The notes beneath the pieces were generated by a model, which saw only the letters and a list, made by a program, of their open reading frames with translations, made no database searches and was not told the origin of the DNA. DNA of 64,000 nucleotides from Halomonas sp. (lineage in GTDB: Bacteria; Pseudomonadota; Gammaproteobacteria; Pseudomonadales; Halomonadaceae): NCBI RefSeq assembly GCF_011050415.1, contig NZ_DRFS01000025.1, forward strand, positions 124,001 to 188,000, given 5' to 3'. The translations under genes and the position numbers were made by a program. Shown piece after piece: positions 18,385 through 26,810 of the stretch (position 1 is its first letter; the number at the start of each line of letters is the position of its first letter).

Positions 18385-19698
18385 CTACTGCAGCATGCTG
18401 GGCAACCAGGTAGCGAGGCCCGGAAACACGATCAGTACGGCGACCAGCAGCATCGAACAGAGAATATAGGGAATCGCGGCGGAGTAGATCTCACGCATGG
18501 TGGTACCGGCGGGTGCTACCCCTTTCATAACGAACAGCAGTAACCCTAACGGCGGCGTTGAAAAGCTAATTTCAAGTGCCAGCAAAACCACGATACCGAA
18601 CCACACCAAATCAAACCCTAGCGCCTGTGCCAGTGGGAAAAAGATCGGCACGGTGAGCATCATAATGGAGATCTGCTCCATAAAAGTACCCAGGACCAGC
18701 AGTACCGCAAACATTGCCAGCAGCATCAAAATCGGCGAAAGCTCAAAACTGGTTGCCCAGCCGATCAACCCACCCGAAGCACCTGAGAACCCCAACAGCT
18801 GGCTGAAAGTCGCTGAACCAAACACGATCAGATAAGCCATCAAGGTAACTTTTAGCGCCCCGGTGACCGAAAGTTTAAACGCCTGCCAGGTCATGCAGCG
18901 GAAAATAAACGCCAGAATAATCACACCCAGTGCCCCAAAGGCCGCCGCTTCAGAGGGCGTGGCAAATCCCATCAGCATCATCGCGACAATAATCACCATC
19001 ACGCTGAGCATGGGGAGAATATCAGTCACTATCAGTTTGAGCTTAGCGCTAAGCGGTACCGGTTCTAACTCATAGGCAGGGGCGGCCTCCGGATCCAGCT
19101 TGGTTTGAATAAAGATGGTGACGATATAGAAACCCGCCAGCGTCAGCCCAGGCAAAATTCCCGCAATCAACAGGGCACCAATATCCACTTTTGCTAAGGT
19201 CGCCAGCAGCACGGCGAGTGCCGAAGGCGGAATAATGATCGCCAATCCACCGGTACCTAGAATAGGGCCAATAGCCATTTTCTTCTTATAGCCGCGTCGT
19301 TCCATTTCTGGCACCAGCAGCGAACCCATTAGCGCCGTGGACCCCATGGAGGAGCCGCTTAAGGTAGAAAACGCCGTGCCGCCAACCACCGTTACATAGG
19401 ATAAACGCCCTGGTAGTTTGCCCATCAGCTGGTCGACAGCATTGAACATTTTCATGCCCAAGCCGGTGCGGAAAAACAGTTCGCCCATCAGCAAAAACAG
19501 CGGAATAGGCACCAGGTTAAAGCTTGAGAGCGCACCAAAACCGTTGTTGAGCATCTGTATGATGCCAGTTTGCCCCCCCATAAAGTGCCAGGCACCAATT
19601 ACGTTGGCGGCTAAAAATGCCAAGGCGATGGGCGTACCAATCGCCATAAAGATCAGAATCAGCGAGAGCAGAAAAGCGAGCGCAAAGTACCATTCCAT
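18385..19698 (-). CDS. dctM: TRAP transporter large permease (DctM family)
   Basis: The 437-residue large membrane subunit of a tripartite ATP-independent periplasmic transporter, with about 12 hydrophobic segments. Typical stretches are FALLSLILIFMAIGTPIALAF at the N-terminus, SGSSMGSTALMGSLLVPEMERRGY and GPILGTGGLAIIIPPS, the conserved helical hairpins of the family. It carries out Na+-coupled uptake together with DctQ and the binding protein. Its ATG overlaps the dctQ stop in TAATG. It is the last gene of leuC-leuD-dctP-dctQ-dctM on the minus strand. Substrate unknown, probably an organic acid or acidic amide linked to the adjacent catabolic genes. Confidence 0.95.
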   Translation of the reverse strand: MEWYFALAFLLSLILIFMAIGTPIALAFLAANVIGAWHFMGGQTGIIQMLNNGFGALSSFNLVPIPLFLLMGELFFRTGLGMKMFNAVDQLMGKLPGRLSYVTVVGGTAFSTLSGSSMGSTALMGSLLVPEMERRGYKKKMAIGPILGTGGLAIIIPPSALAVLLATLAKVDIGALLIAGILPGLTLAGFYIVTIFIQTKLDPEAAPAYELEPVPLSAKLKLIVTDILPMLSVMVIIVAMMLMGFATPSEAAAFGALGVIILAFIFRCMTWQAFKLSVTGALKVTLMAYLIVFGSATFSQLLGFSGASGGLIGWATSFELSPILMLLAMFAVLLVLGTFMEQISIMMLTVPIFFPLAQALGFDLVWFGIVVLLALEISFSTPPLGLLLFVMKGVAPAGTTMREIYSAAIPYILCSMLLVAVLIVFPGLATWLPSMLQ

Positions 19699-20228
19699 TA
19701 TTCTTTAATCCCCGCTTCGCCGCTGTGAAGAATATCGTGGCCCACCACAAAGTGGCCAAATTCGATTGCCATTAAGGTGAAGCTAATGGGGAACACAATC
19801 GTCAGCATCCACTTCGGCACAAAGAAAGCGCGCACATCGTAATCAGTGCGCTCAATGTTGAGCAACACCAGATCCAAGCCCTTCCACGCCAGCACGCCAC
19901 ATACCACTACACATAGCAGTGAGACCCCACGGCTAAGGATATTCAACGCTGTTGGTGGCAGTACCGAGGTCAGCAGTTCAATATGCACATGCCCTTTTTG
20001 GCGTACCAACCAGGGCGCACCCAGCAGGGTGAGATAAAACATCGCGTACTCGGTGGAAAGGAAGAACCACGCCGAGGGCTGAAGCCCCAGGTTACGAATC
20101 ACCACGGAAAGCACCACCGCTACCATCAGCCATACCAGCATGATGGCAGCCAGCAGGGCCATACCGTTAAGTAGCAGCAGGTAGCCGCGTTGTGCGTAGC
20201 GCATAAAAGACCCTAACGAAAAAGCCAT
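19698..20228 (-). CDS. dctQ: TRAP transporter small permease (DctQ family)
   Basis: A 176-residue membrane protein with four predicted helices: residues about 16-40, 55-75, 95-115 and 140-160. It has the family's WFFLSTEYAMFYLTLLGAPWLVRQKGHVHIELL segment (start WFFLSTEYAMFYLTLLG). It pairs with DctM in the membrane. It is separated from dctP by 39 nt holding a GC-rich hairpin and overlaps dctM by one base. Confidence 0.93.
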   Translation of the reverse strand: MAFSLGSFMRYAQRGYLLLLNGMALLAAIMLVWLMVAVVLSVVIRNLGLQPSAWFFLSTEYAMFYLTLLGAPWLVRQKGHVHIELLTSVLPPTALNILSRGVSLLCVVVCGVLAWKGLDLVLLNIERTDYDVRAFFVPKWMLTIVFPISFTLMAIEFGHFVVGHDILHSGEAGIKE

Positions 20229-20230
20229 AC

Positions 20231-20260
20231 AAAAGGGGCGCGCGATCCTTCCACGCCCCT
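20231..20260 (-). terminator. Intra-operon hairpin between dctP and dctQ
   Basis: GGGGCG (20235-20240) pairs with CGCCCC (20254-20259); on the minus strand the stem is followed by TTTT. Placed just after the binding-protein gene, it can act as a leaky terminator or 3' stabiliser that gives more DctP than membrane subunits, as is common in importer operons. Confidence 0.65.
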
Positions 20261-20267
20261 ACCGTTA

Positions 20268-21266
20268 TTACAGGTCGTTAAACTTTTCAATTAGCGTGTC
20301 GTAATGCTCAAGACCTGAAGGGTGGCGCTCCATCTGGCGGCGCATACGCTCCCAGGTAGCATCGCGGGCGGCTTCGGCGTAACGCTCGCCTACTTCCCCT
20401 TCAAGAGTAATGACCTGCATGCCATCCTCTTCTAGCTGAGCCTGCTGCTCCTCGGAGAGAGCAGCCAGCTTCTCGGCACTGTCGCGCTCATGTTCAATAG
20501 CCACTTCTTGCAGTATTTGCTGTGCTTCTTCGCTTAACTGGTTCCACTTATCCAGGTTAACGATCACACCCATGTCGGTGGAGAAAAACGCAGGATCCAC
20601 GCGGTAGTTGAGGAAGCGATCCCAGTTGAGGTCTTTCAGACCAATTTGCGTCCAGCCGGTGGCATTGACAACACTACGCTCAAGGGCAGCATACACATCA
20701 GTAGTCGGCAAACTAATCGGCTGTGCGCCCAGATAATCCTGGAAAAAGGCGTCGTAAACCGGGTTACTGCGCAGGCGCAGGCCCGACACACTCAGATTAC
20801 CTTCACCATCAATGGTGGGTTCTTCAATGGTGTAAAGGTTATAACTCACTCCGCTGTCGAACCAGCCCAGGTAGTAAGTGCCCATTTTCTCTTGGTGAAT
20901 CTCATTGAGCAGGTCAATACCACCATTTTCACGGGCGAAAATAGCGTTGGTGTTAGAAGCCACCATGGCATCACGCTCAGGAACGGTACCGGCATAGAAA
21001 CTTGCCGCGGTATAGGCCATATCGACCACGCCATTACGCACCGCATCTGGCTGCTCGGAAAGGCCTATGACCTCGGGGCCACCGCGCACGTTAATCTGCA
21101 CCACGCCCTCACCGCGCTCATTCACCTTATCGACGAACTCGAGAAAGCTTTGGGTATAGATCAGCGAAGGCGGAAACGCATGCACGGCGGTGATTTGATC
21201 AACCGCCAGCGCCTGGGTGGAAACCAGAGCGGTGAGCATGCCCAGGGTAAGCGTTACTTTTTTCAT
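20268..21266 (-). CDS. dctP: TRAP transporter substrate-binding protein (DctP family)
   Basis: A 332-residue periplasmic binding protein with a signal peptide (MKKVTLTLGMLTALVSTQALA, cleavage near residue 21). The family's substrate-carboxylate anchor Arg is expected in LRLRSNPVYDAFF (about 165), and the DAVRNGVVDMAYTAASFYAGTVPE segment is the usual hinge-proximal region. It captures an organic acid-like solute for DctQM. The C-terminal third is rich in Glu and Arg. It lies 165 nt downstream of leuD in the same orientation, so it may share that transcript or use its own promoter. Confidence 0.93.
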   Translation of the reverse strand: MKKVTLTLGMLTALVSTQALAVDQITAVHAFPPSLIYTQSFLEFVDKVNERGEGVVQINVRGGPEVIGLSEQPDAVRNGVVDMAYTAASFYAGTVPERDAMVASNTNAIFARENGGIDLLNEIHQEKMGTYYLGWFDSGVSYNLYTIEEPTIDGEGNLSVSGLRLRSNPVYDAFFQDYLGAQPISLPTTDVYAALERSVVNATGWTQIGLKDLNWDRFLNYRVDPAFFSTDMGVIVNLDKWNQLSEEAQQILQEVAIEHERDSAEKLAALSEEQQAQLEEDGMQVITLEGEVGERYAEAARDATWERMRRQMERHPSGLEHYDTLIEKFNDL

Positions 21267-21386
21267 TCGTTAGTCTCCTGCACGAGGTAGTCTGCGTTAT
21301 AGCGTTTATTATTTCTGTTTCTTTCTTATAAGCCGTTTATAAGCTGTTTTTTTGTTAACCGTTCTTATAAACGTCTGCTGCAAGCG

Positions 21387-21407
21387 TGCGTTTGTTATAA
21401 AAACGCA
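21387..21407. repeat. Short inverted repeat between leuD and dctP
   Basis: TGCGTTT (21387-21393) and AAACGCA (21401-21407) form a perfect 7-bp stem with a 7-nt loop. Further towards dctP, TTATAA recurs several times (21327-21370). The hairpin lacks a clear T tail on either strand. It could be a processing site or a regulator site for dctP; undecided. Confidence 0.4.
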
Positions 21408-21431
21408 TTCTTAGGCTAGGCGTTCCTACAA

Positions 21432-22070
21432 CTACCCTTTACTAATAATGGCGCTTTCTGGCGGCTGCGCCGCTGTCCAGGGAAACTGTGCTGAGTAGTG
21501 CGCTGCGAAATCGTTAATGGTGTCGGCATGCTGGCGGGTCATATCGATATCATCCCAGCCGTTGAGCAATTTGGTGCGCCATACAGGGCTAATGGAAAAG
21601 CTAACTTCTACTTCGGCGACACGAATTAGCTGTTTCTCTAAATCAACATAAATATCGGCCGGTGCATCACCCAACGCTGCCAATAAGCGCTCGGCGTCAT
21701 CCTCTTCCACCACCGCAGGCAGCAAACCATTATTGACGGCATTAGAGGCAAAAATATCGCCGAAACTTGGTGCCACCACGCAGCGAAAGCCGTAATCGAC
21801 CAGGGCATAGACTGCCGCTTCCCGCGATGACCCCGCACCAAAGTTACGTCGACTAACCATCACTTCGGCATTGTCCGCATTGGGTCGGTGAAGAATAAAT
21901 TCAGGGTCTGGTGTGCCCTGCTCATCATGGCGAACGTTATAGAGTAAAAACTGGCCATAACCGACACTGCGCGGCTCTTTCATAAAGCGCGCGGGGATGA
22001 GCTGGTCGGTATCCACGTTAGCTGCGGCAAGCGCCACCCCAAGGGTGTTCAATACGGTAATCGGTTGCAT
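21432..22070 (-). CDS. leuD: LeuD-like small subunit of a hydro-lyase (3-isopropylmalate dehydratase family)
   Basis: A 212-residue swivel-domain subunit of the aconitase superfamily. VDTDQLIPARFM and NFGAGSSREAAVYALVDYGFRCVVAPSFGDIFASNAVNNGLLP are the LeuD signatures (given in parts: VDTDQLIPARFM; NFGAGSSREAA; APSFGDIFASNA). The usual GCGSSREHAPWAL is altered to GAGSSREAAVYAL, hinting at a changed substrate pocket. It overlaps leuC by one base (TAATG). leuA and leuB are absent and the neighbours are a TRAP importer, a GntR regulator and a C-C lyase, so a catabolic hydratase role (maleate, citraconate or dimethylmaleate type) is as likely as leucine synthesis. Confidence 0.82.
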   Translation of the reverse strand: MQPITVLNTLGVALAAANVDTDQLIPARFMKEPRSVGYGQFLLYNVRHDEQGTPDPEFILHRPNADNAEVMVSRRNFGAGSSREAAVYALVDYGFRCVVAPSFGDIFASNAVNNGLLPAVVEEDDAERLLAALGDAPADIYVDLEKQLIRVAEVEVSFSISPVWRTKLLNGWDDIDMTRQHADTINDFAAHYSAQFPWTAAQPPESAIISKG

Positions 22071-23497
22071 TAGTGCGCTCCTGATGCCTGAACGGTGGAA
22101 GCAAGCGTACGCACATCGGCTAGCCGTCCGCTGACCGCCGCGGCAGCCACCATGGCAGGCGACATCAAATGGGTGCGCGCGCCAGGCCCTTGGCGGCCCT
22201 TAAAATTGCGGTTGGTGGTCGAGGCGCAGCGTTCACCGCTGGCGACCAAATCACCGTTCATGCCCACGCACATGGAGCAGCCTGAGTGGCGCCACTCAAG
22301 GCCCGCGTCGATAAAGATCCGGTCTAACCCTTCGGCTTCGGCCTGGGTTTTTACCAGGGTTGAGCCAGGCGAGACCATGCCGGGTACGCGACTTTTTTGA
22401 CCTGCCAGAATGGCGGCAGCGGCGCGCAAATCTTCAATGCGGGCGTTAGTGCAAGAGCCAATAAAAACCCGATCAATTTTGATGTCGGTGAGTTTTTGTC
22501 CAGGCACTAAGCCCATATAGGCCAAGCTATCCCGGGCCTGGCGCGCTTTTGCAGGGTCGCTAAGTTGCTCGGGGTCTGGCACGGCGCGATCAATCGGCAG
22601 CGCCTCTTCAGGCGATACGCCCCAGGTAACCGTGGGCGCGATATCATCCGCATGCAGGGTGACTTCAAGATCAAAGCTGGCATCGGGGTCACTGTAGAGC
22701 GTTGACCAGTAGGCACAGGCTTGCTCAAAGGCCTCCCCTTTTGGAATCCAGGGGCGTTCGCGCAGGTAGTCAAAGGTGATTTGATCAGGGGCAATCATGC
22801 CGCAGCGGCCACCCCCTTCTATCGAGAGATTGCACAGCGTTAAGCGCGCTTCCATTGAGAGCGAGTGAATCGCCTCGCCCGCGTATTCAATGGCGTAACC
22901 CCGTGCGCCGTCAGCGCCCAGGCGTGAAATCCAGGTCAGCGCGATATCCTTGGCGGTAATGCCCTCGGCCAATTGGCCTTCTACGGTAATCCGCATCACC
23001 TTGGGTTTGCTCTGCCAAAGGGTTTGGGTAGCCAGCACATGGGCCACTTCTGATGCGCCAATCCCAAAGGCAATGCTGCCAAAGGCGCCGTGGGTAGCAG
23101 TATGGCTATCGCCGCACACCATGATCATGCCGGGCTGGGTAAGCCCCTGCTCAGGGCCTAACACATGCACGATGCCCTGGCGTGGGTCATCCAAGCCGAA
23201 CAGCGTTACCTCGTGCTGCTGGGTATTATGGGAGAGCTGCTCAATCATCGAGCGCACTTTGGGGTCGGCAACACCGGCCAAATCCCGGGCTAACGTCGGC
23301 ACGTAGTGGTCAGCAATACCAAAGGTTAAATCGGGCCGTGCCACAGGCAACGCGCGTTCACCCAGTTTATTGAAGGCGTGAAAGGAGCCTTCGTGGACAA
23401 AATGGCGGTCAATCCACAACAGGCTCTGTCCGCTTTCACTGCGATGAACCTCATGGGCCTGCCAAACTTTGTCAAACAGCGTTGTTGGGGTGCTCAT
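22070..23497 (-). CDS. leuC: LeuC-like large subunit of a [4Fe-4S] hydro-lyase
   Basis: A 475-residue aconitase-superfamily large subunit, alignable with LeuC along its length. The cluster ligands are Cys349 (IGSCTNARIEDL), Cys407 and Cys410 (SGCSMCVGMN). VCGDSHTATHGAFGSIAFGIG and CASTTNRNFKGRQG are conserved. It differs from enteric LeuC at several normally fixed places, for example HEGSFHAF and SHNTQQHEVTLFGLDD. It adds or removes water on a 2-hydroxy diacid with LeuD. A perfect palindrome (23604-23621) lies about 107 nt upstream, the same as that upstream of gntR, so control is by the local regulator and not by leucine (inference). Confidence 0.85.
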   Translation of the reverse strand: MSTPTTLFDKVWQAHEVHRSESGQSLLWIDRHFVHEGSFHAFNKLGERALPVARPDLTFGIADHYVPTLARDLAGVADPKVRSMIEQLSHNTQQHEVTLFGLDDPRQGIVHVLGPEQGLTQPGMIMVCGDSHTATHGAFGSIAFGIGASEVAHVLATQTLWQSKPKVMRITVEGQLAEGITAKDIALTWISRLGADGARGYAIEYAGEAIHSLSMEARLTLCNLSIEGGGRCGMIAPDQITFDYLRERPWIPKGEAFEQACAYWSTLYSDPDASFDLEVTLHADDIAPTVTWGVSPEEALPIDRAVPDPEQLSDPAKARQARDSLAYMGLVPGQKLTDIKIDRVFIGSCTNARIEDLRAAAAILAGQKSRVPGMVSPGSTLVKTQAEAEGLDRIFIDAGLEWRHSGCSMCVGMNGDLVASGERCASTTNRNFKGRQGPGARTHLMSPAMVAAAAVSGRLADVRTLASTVQASGAH

Positions 23498-23603
23498 TGT
23501 CGTCGCTCGTTGCCTCAGCCTTCGTTAGACTTATCATTCTCACCCAATACAACTAGCGCAATTCCACAACACAGGTCAAATGTATTTTTTATAATTTTAA
23601 ATC

Positions 23604-23621
23604 TGTATTAAATTTAATACA
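23604..23621. promoter_or_regulatory. Putative GntR operator upstream of leuC
   Basis: TGTATTAAATTTAATACA is a perfect 18-bp palindrome. The same half-sites with a 4-bp spacer (TGTATTA-N4-TAATACA) recur at 24524-24541 upstream of gntR. Two matching palindromes around a GntR/HutC gene strongly suggest its binding site; it would couple the leuCD-TRAP arm to the divergent operon. Confidence 0.78.
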
Positions 23622-23642
23622 TTAAAAATATAGACTAAAACT

Positions 23643-24449
23643 CTATACATCCTTCCCGCTGGTGGGCATTCCGCCCACTTTGGGTTCCCAATAACGGGAG
23701 TTATCGTCGCCATTTCGCTCTAGATCAATTTGGAAGCGATAACGATCTGGACGGTAGAGCGCATCCAAGTGCTCCACGCCCCTACCCTGTTCGTCGTAAA
23801 CCACGCGGGTGAGTGAAATTAGCGGCGAACCCACGGCAACATCCAGCGCTTCTGCCACCTCGTGACTGGCCAGCGTTGCTGAAATTGACTGGGAGGCATG
23901 ATCAACCTTCACCCCGCTACGCTCCAGCAGCACAAACAGCGGCGTATTGGCTAAATCCATTTCGTTGTAGTGCAGAGCGATAGCTTCAGGCACGTGGGTT
24001 ACCAGATGGGAAAACGGTTTATCGTCGACCATCCGCACCCGTACCGAGCGCTGCACTTTAACGCTCTGCGCCATACCTAGCCGCTCGCGGATCATCTCCG
24101 GTGGCAGCACATAGGCAAACTCCAGCAGCCGCACCTGGGATGCCTGGCTCATTTTGACCATATTGGGCATCAGATTAGACACGCTGGCGGTCATCACCGT
24201 GGCGTCCAACGGCTGCTCCAACACCACCGTGCCCACGCCAGCCTTACGCTCTACCATGCCTGTCGTTTGCAGCGCCTCCATGGCACGCCGAACGGTCACC
24301 CGCGACACACCATGCTGCTCTGCCAGCCTGTTTTCGCCGGGTAATTTACTGCCCGCAGGCAGCCGTCCACTCAAAATAGCGTCTTTCAGCAGCAGGTAGA
24401 TGCGGTGGGATTTAGTGCCGCCTACCGCGGAGGATTGTGCCTCATTCAT
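23643..24449 (-). CDS. GntR/HutC-family transcriptional regulator
   Basis: A 268-residue regulator with an N-terminal winged helix-turn-helix (about 12-80: LPGENRLAEQHGVSRVTVRRAMEALQTTGMVER, key part LAEQHGVSRVTVRRAMEAL) and a C-terminal UTRA ligand-binding domain (about 105-250; QRSVRVRMVDDKPFSHLVTHVP, PLISLTRVVYDEQGRGVEH). It most likely represses the flanking catabolic genes and is relieved by a pathway metabolite. Its own start is 75 nt from one TGTATTA-N4-TAATACA palindrome, and the second lies beyond its 3' end upstream of leuC. Confidence 0.92.
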   Translation of the reverse strand: MNEAQSSAVGGTKSHRIYLLLKDAILSGRLPAGSKLPGENRLAEQHGVSRVTVRRAMEALQTTGMVERKAGVGTVVLEQPLDATVMTASVSNLMPNMVKMSQASQVRLLEFAYVLPPEMIRERLGMAQSVKVQRSVRVRMVDDKPFSHLVTHVPEAIALHYNEMDLANTPLFVLLERSGVKVDHASQSISATLASHEVAEALDVAVGSPLISLTRVVYDEQGRGVEHLDALYRPDRYRFQIDLERNGDDNSRYWEPKVGGMPTSGKDV

Positions 24450-24523
24450 CCACGCCTCTCCTCAGGATGTTGTTCGAAAAATTCATGTCAGGCTTGACGT
24501 AGGGATAATAATAGACATAAAAA

Positions 24524-24541
24524 TGTATTACATATAATACA
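24524..24541. promoter_or_regulatory. Putative GntR operator in the gntR / SnoaL-gene divergent region
   Basis: TGTATTACATATAATACA is an imperfect palindrome with exact TGTATTA and TAATACA arms and the same 4-bp spacing as the site at 23604-23621. It lies 75 nt upstream of gntR and 142 nt upstream of the divergent operon, fitting autoregulation plus control of the 24684-30137 genes. Confidence 0.78.
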
Positions 24542-24683
24542 TATCGACAGTCAACTAATAACACAATTACTGCCGTTTGAAAGCCATTATTACAGAACCA
24601 GCGCCCTTACGTATCGCTAACAACTGGGTTTCAAATAAGCCTTTCAGATGAGCAGCGATTAGCCAGAGAGTCGAGCGTTATCT

Positions 24684-25103
24684 ATGAAGGAAAACCGCCG
24701 TGAGAAAAACCCTAGCGCTGAGCAGGTACGCGCTTTTTTAAGTGCTATGGAAGCCCGCGACTTGGCCAACGCTGAGCGCTATCTCGCCGTAGACGTAGTA
24801 ATGCAGTTTCCTGGCGCGCCACCGATGCAACGGCTCAGCGAAGTCGTCGAATGGGCCAAAAATCGCTATCGCCGGGTGAGCAAAACGTTTCACGCCGTCG
24901 ACCAGTGCGACCATCCCAACCACTGCGCAGGTTCTGTAATAGTCGTGTTTTGCCACGGCGAACTCACAGTGGAGTGGCTGGATGGCAGTACTTCAGCGGG
25001 CGTGCGCTTTATTGACCGCTTTGAACTCACCGATGGCCTGATTACCCGTCAGGATGTTTGGAACGACTTGGCGCTAGCACAAGCAGCCACCGCTAACCCC
25101 TGA
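24684..25103 (+). CDS. SnoaL-like / NTF2-fold protein
   Basis: A 139-residue protein of the nuclear-transport-factor-2-like superfamily. The N-terminal helix EQVRAFLSAMEARDLANAERYLAVDVVMQFPGAPP is the usual SnoaL opening (core RAFLSAMEARDLANAERYLA), followed by the beta sheet with GELTVEWLDGS and RFIDRFELTDGLITRQDVWNDL. Family members are small cyclases, isomerases or hydrolases, or have no known activity. It is the first gene of the seven-gene operon, 54 nt before the lyase. Role in the pathway unknown, perhaps isomerisation or hydration of an intermediate. Confidence 0.8.
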   Translation: MKENRREKNPSAEQVRAFLSAMEARDLANAERYLAVDVVMQFPGAPPMQRLSEVVEWAKNRYRRVSKTFHAVDQCDHPNHCAGSVIVVFCHGELTVEWLDGSTSAGVRFIDRFELTDGLITRQDVWNDLALAQAATANP

Positions 25104-25157
25104 ATCCACCGCTCATGTTTTTCTTACTATCATTTTTCCTAGAGTAACGAGATATTT

Positions 25158-26051
25158 ATGACACGCCAACAGCACGCCTCACACCAGCCAGCCCAACTTA
25201 AGCAGCAGTTGAAAGACAGCTCCATTGTGGTCGCCCCTGGCGTGTTTGACGCCCTTGGCGCCTCACTTGCCGAGCAGGCGGGCTTCGATACGGTCTACCT
25301 TTCCGGTGCCAGCCTGGCCTATACCCAGCTGGGGCGGCCGGATATTGGCCTACTGAGCATTACCGAAATTTGCACTGCGATGTCGCATATTCGCGAACGC
25401 ACAAATTTATCGGTTGTGGTGGATTGCGACACCGGTTTTGGCAACGCCATGAACGTGATGCGCAGCGTGCGCTTGCTGGAGCGTTCGGGCGCCAATGCTA
25501 TTCAGTTGGAAGATCAAACCTACCCCAAGCGCTGCGGCCACCTGCGCGGTAAAACCCTGGTCTCCAAAAGCGAAATGGTTGGCAAATTGCATGCCGCACT
25601 GGACGCACGGGAAAGCGATAACACGCTGATTATCGGCCGTACTGATGCTCTTGGCGTGGAAGGCACCGACAGCGCCATTGAGCGCGCCCAAGCCTATTAT
25701 GAAGCTGGCGTCGATATGCTGTTTATCGAAGGCATTCGTAGCGACGAAGATATCAGCAAGATCATGACCCAGTTCAAAGGCAAGGTGCCGATTATGGCCA
25801 ATATGGTCGAGGGTGGCGACACGCCGCTGCAGAACGCCCAGGCGCTGGAAGACCTTGGCTTTTCGCTGGTGATTTTCCCCGGCGCGCTGGTACGGGCGAT
25901 TACTCATATGGCCAGTCGCTTCTTTGCCACCTTGAAACAGGACGGCACCACCGACGCCTTCCGTGACCAGATGCTCGATTTCAAACAGCTTAACGACTAC
26001 CTAGGCACCCAGGCGATGCTGGAGCTTGGCGAGCAGTACGACAATCGCTAA
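25158..26051 (+). CDS. Isocitrate lyase / PEP mutase family C-C lyase
   Basis: A 297-residue TIM-barrel enzyme of the ICL/PEPM superfamily. Metal and substrate residues are seen in VDCDTGFGN (D89, D91) and QLEDQ (E118); the flexible catalytic loop is KRCGH (Cys126), the lyase signature, which PEP mutases lack. It most resembles 2-methylisocitrate and 2,3-dimethylmalate lyases and oxaloacetate decarboxylase-type members. It would split a substituted malate to pyruvate or glyoxylate plus a second acid. No prpC or prpD is nearby, so propionate methylcitrate metabolism is not indicated. Together with the LeuCD-like pair it forms a hydration-cleavage unit (inference). Confidence 0.88.
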   Translation: MTRQQHASHQPAQLKQQLKDSSIVVAPGVFDALGASLAEQAGFDTVYLSGASLAYTQLGRPDIGLLSITEICTAMSHIRERTNLSVVVDCDTGFGNAMNVMRSVRLLERSGANAIQLEDQTYPKRCGHLRGKTLVSKSEMVGKLHAALDARESDNTLIIGRTDALGVEGTDSAIERAQAYYEAGVDMLFIEGIRSDEDISKIMTQFKGKVPIMANMVEGGDTPLQNAQALEDLGFSLVIFPGALVRAITHMASRFFATLKQDGTTDAFRDQMLDFKQLNDYLGTQAMLELGEQYDNR

Positions 26052-26102
26052 CGCTCGCTTCTCAACGTGTGCCGATGATTTATAAATAAGCAATTTCAGG
26101 AG

Positions 26103-26774
26103 ATGACGATGCAGACCACCGACAAAACGGCGAAAGAGATTTTTAACGACGTTATGGCCAACCCCCAGCGGGTACCGTTCGGCTTCGGCAATAAAGCGGT
26201 ACTGGTGAACGTTGACCCGCAAAAGGCCTACACCCGTACCGATCTCTTCAAAACCGCCTACGAAACCGACCCCAAACAGTTGGAGTACACCAACCAATTG
26301 GCCCGTGGTTTTCGGGAGAAAGGCTGGCCAGTGGTCTGGACTCATGTGGCTTTTTTAGACTCCGCCGAAGATGCGGGGGTGTGGGGCACGCGTACCGATA
26401 CGCCGGATTCTCTGCAAAACATCAAGTACGACTCTGAGCGCGCCGAGTTCGACGAGCGCTGCGACATCGACCACAGCCGCGATGTGATCTACACCAAGCG
26501 CATGCCTTCAGCATTTTTCGAAACGCCGCTGCAGTCGCTGCTGGTGTGGCACCAGGTCGACACGGTGATTATTACCGGCGGTTCCACCTCTGGCTGTATC
26601 CGCGCCACCGCCGTGGAAAGCCTGTCCCGGGGCTACCGCACTATCGTGCCGATGGAGTGCGTTGCGGATAAACACGAAAGCTACCACTACGCCAACCTCA
26701 CCGACCTGCACCTTAAATATGCTGACGTGCTGCCGGTTGCCGATGTACTAGCGTGGCTGAATGGCGACGCCTAA
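26103..26774 (+). CDS. Isochorismatase-family amidohydrolase
   Basis: A 223-residue cysteine hydrolase. The catalytic triad is Asp38 (LVNVDPQKAY), Lys132 (YTKRMPSAFF) and Cys165 (GGSTSGCIRATA), with the cis-peptide preceding the Cys. The STSGC-RATA form and the N-terminal VPFGFGNKAVLVNVD match N-carbamoylsarcosine amidohydrolase and maleamate amidase-like members rather than isochorismatase. It likely hydrolyses a linear amide or carbamoyl compound, releasing ammonia. It sits 52 nt after the lyase with AGGAG upstream (26098-26102). Confidence 0.88.
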   Translation: MTMQTTDKTAKEIFNDVMANPQRVPFGFGNKAVLVNVDPQKAYTRTDLFKTAYETDPKQLEYTNQLARGFREKGWPVVWTHVAFLDSAEDAGVWGTRTDTPDSLQNIKYDSERAEFDERCDIDHSRDVIYTKRMPSAFFETPLQSLLVWHQVDTVIITGGSTSGCIRATAVESLSRGYRTIVPMECVADKHESYHYANLTDLHLKYADVLPVADVLAWLNGDA

Positions 26775-26810
26775 GACATAAGCCACCGCCAAGCTTAAGA
26801 GGAGCCGGTT

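Noticed and set aside
20646..21290. Plus-strand 214-codon open frame opposite dctP
   Set aside because: It is antisense to a clearly coding TRAP binding-protein gene, has no recognisable domain, and its His/Ile-rich composition is that of a shadow frame.
21432..23497. Treating leuCD simply as leucine biosynthesis genes
   Set aside because: Context (no leuA/leuB, GntR operator, TRAP importer, lyase) and altered motifs make this uncertain; kept as LeuC/LeuD-like instead.
25407..25907. Minus-strand 166-codon frame inside the ICL-family lyase gene
   Set aside because: Antisense shadow of a conserved coding sequence with catalytic motifs.
25158..26051. PrpB 2-methylisocitrate lyase of the methylcitrate cycle
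   Set aside because: The fold and KRCGH fit, but prpC, prpD/acnD and prpF are absent from the neighbourhood.
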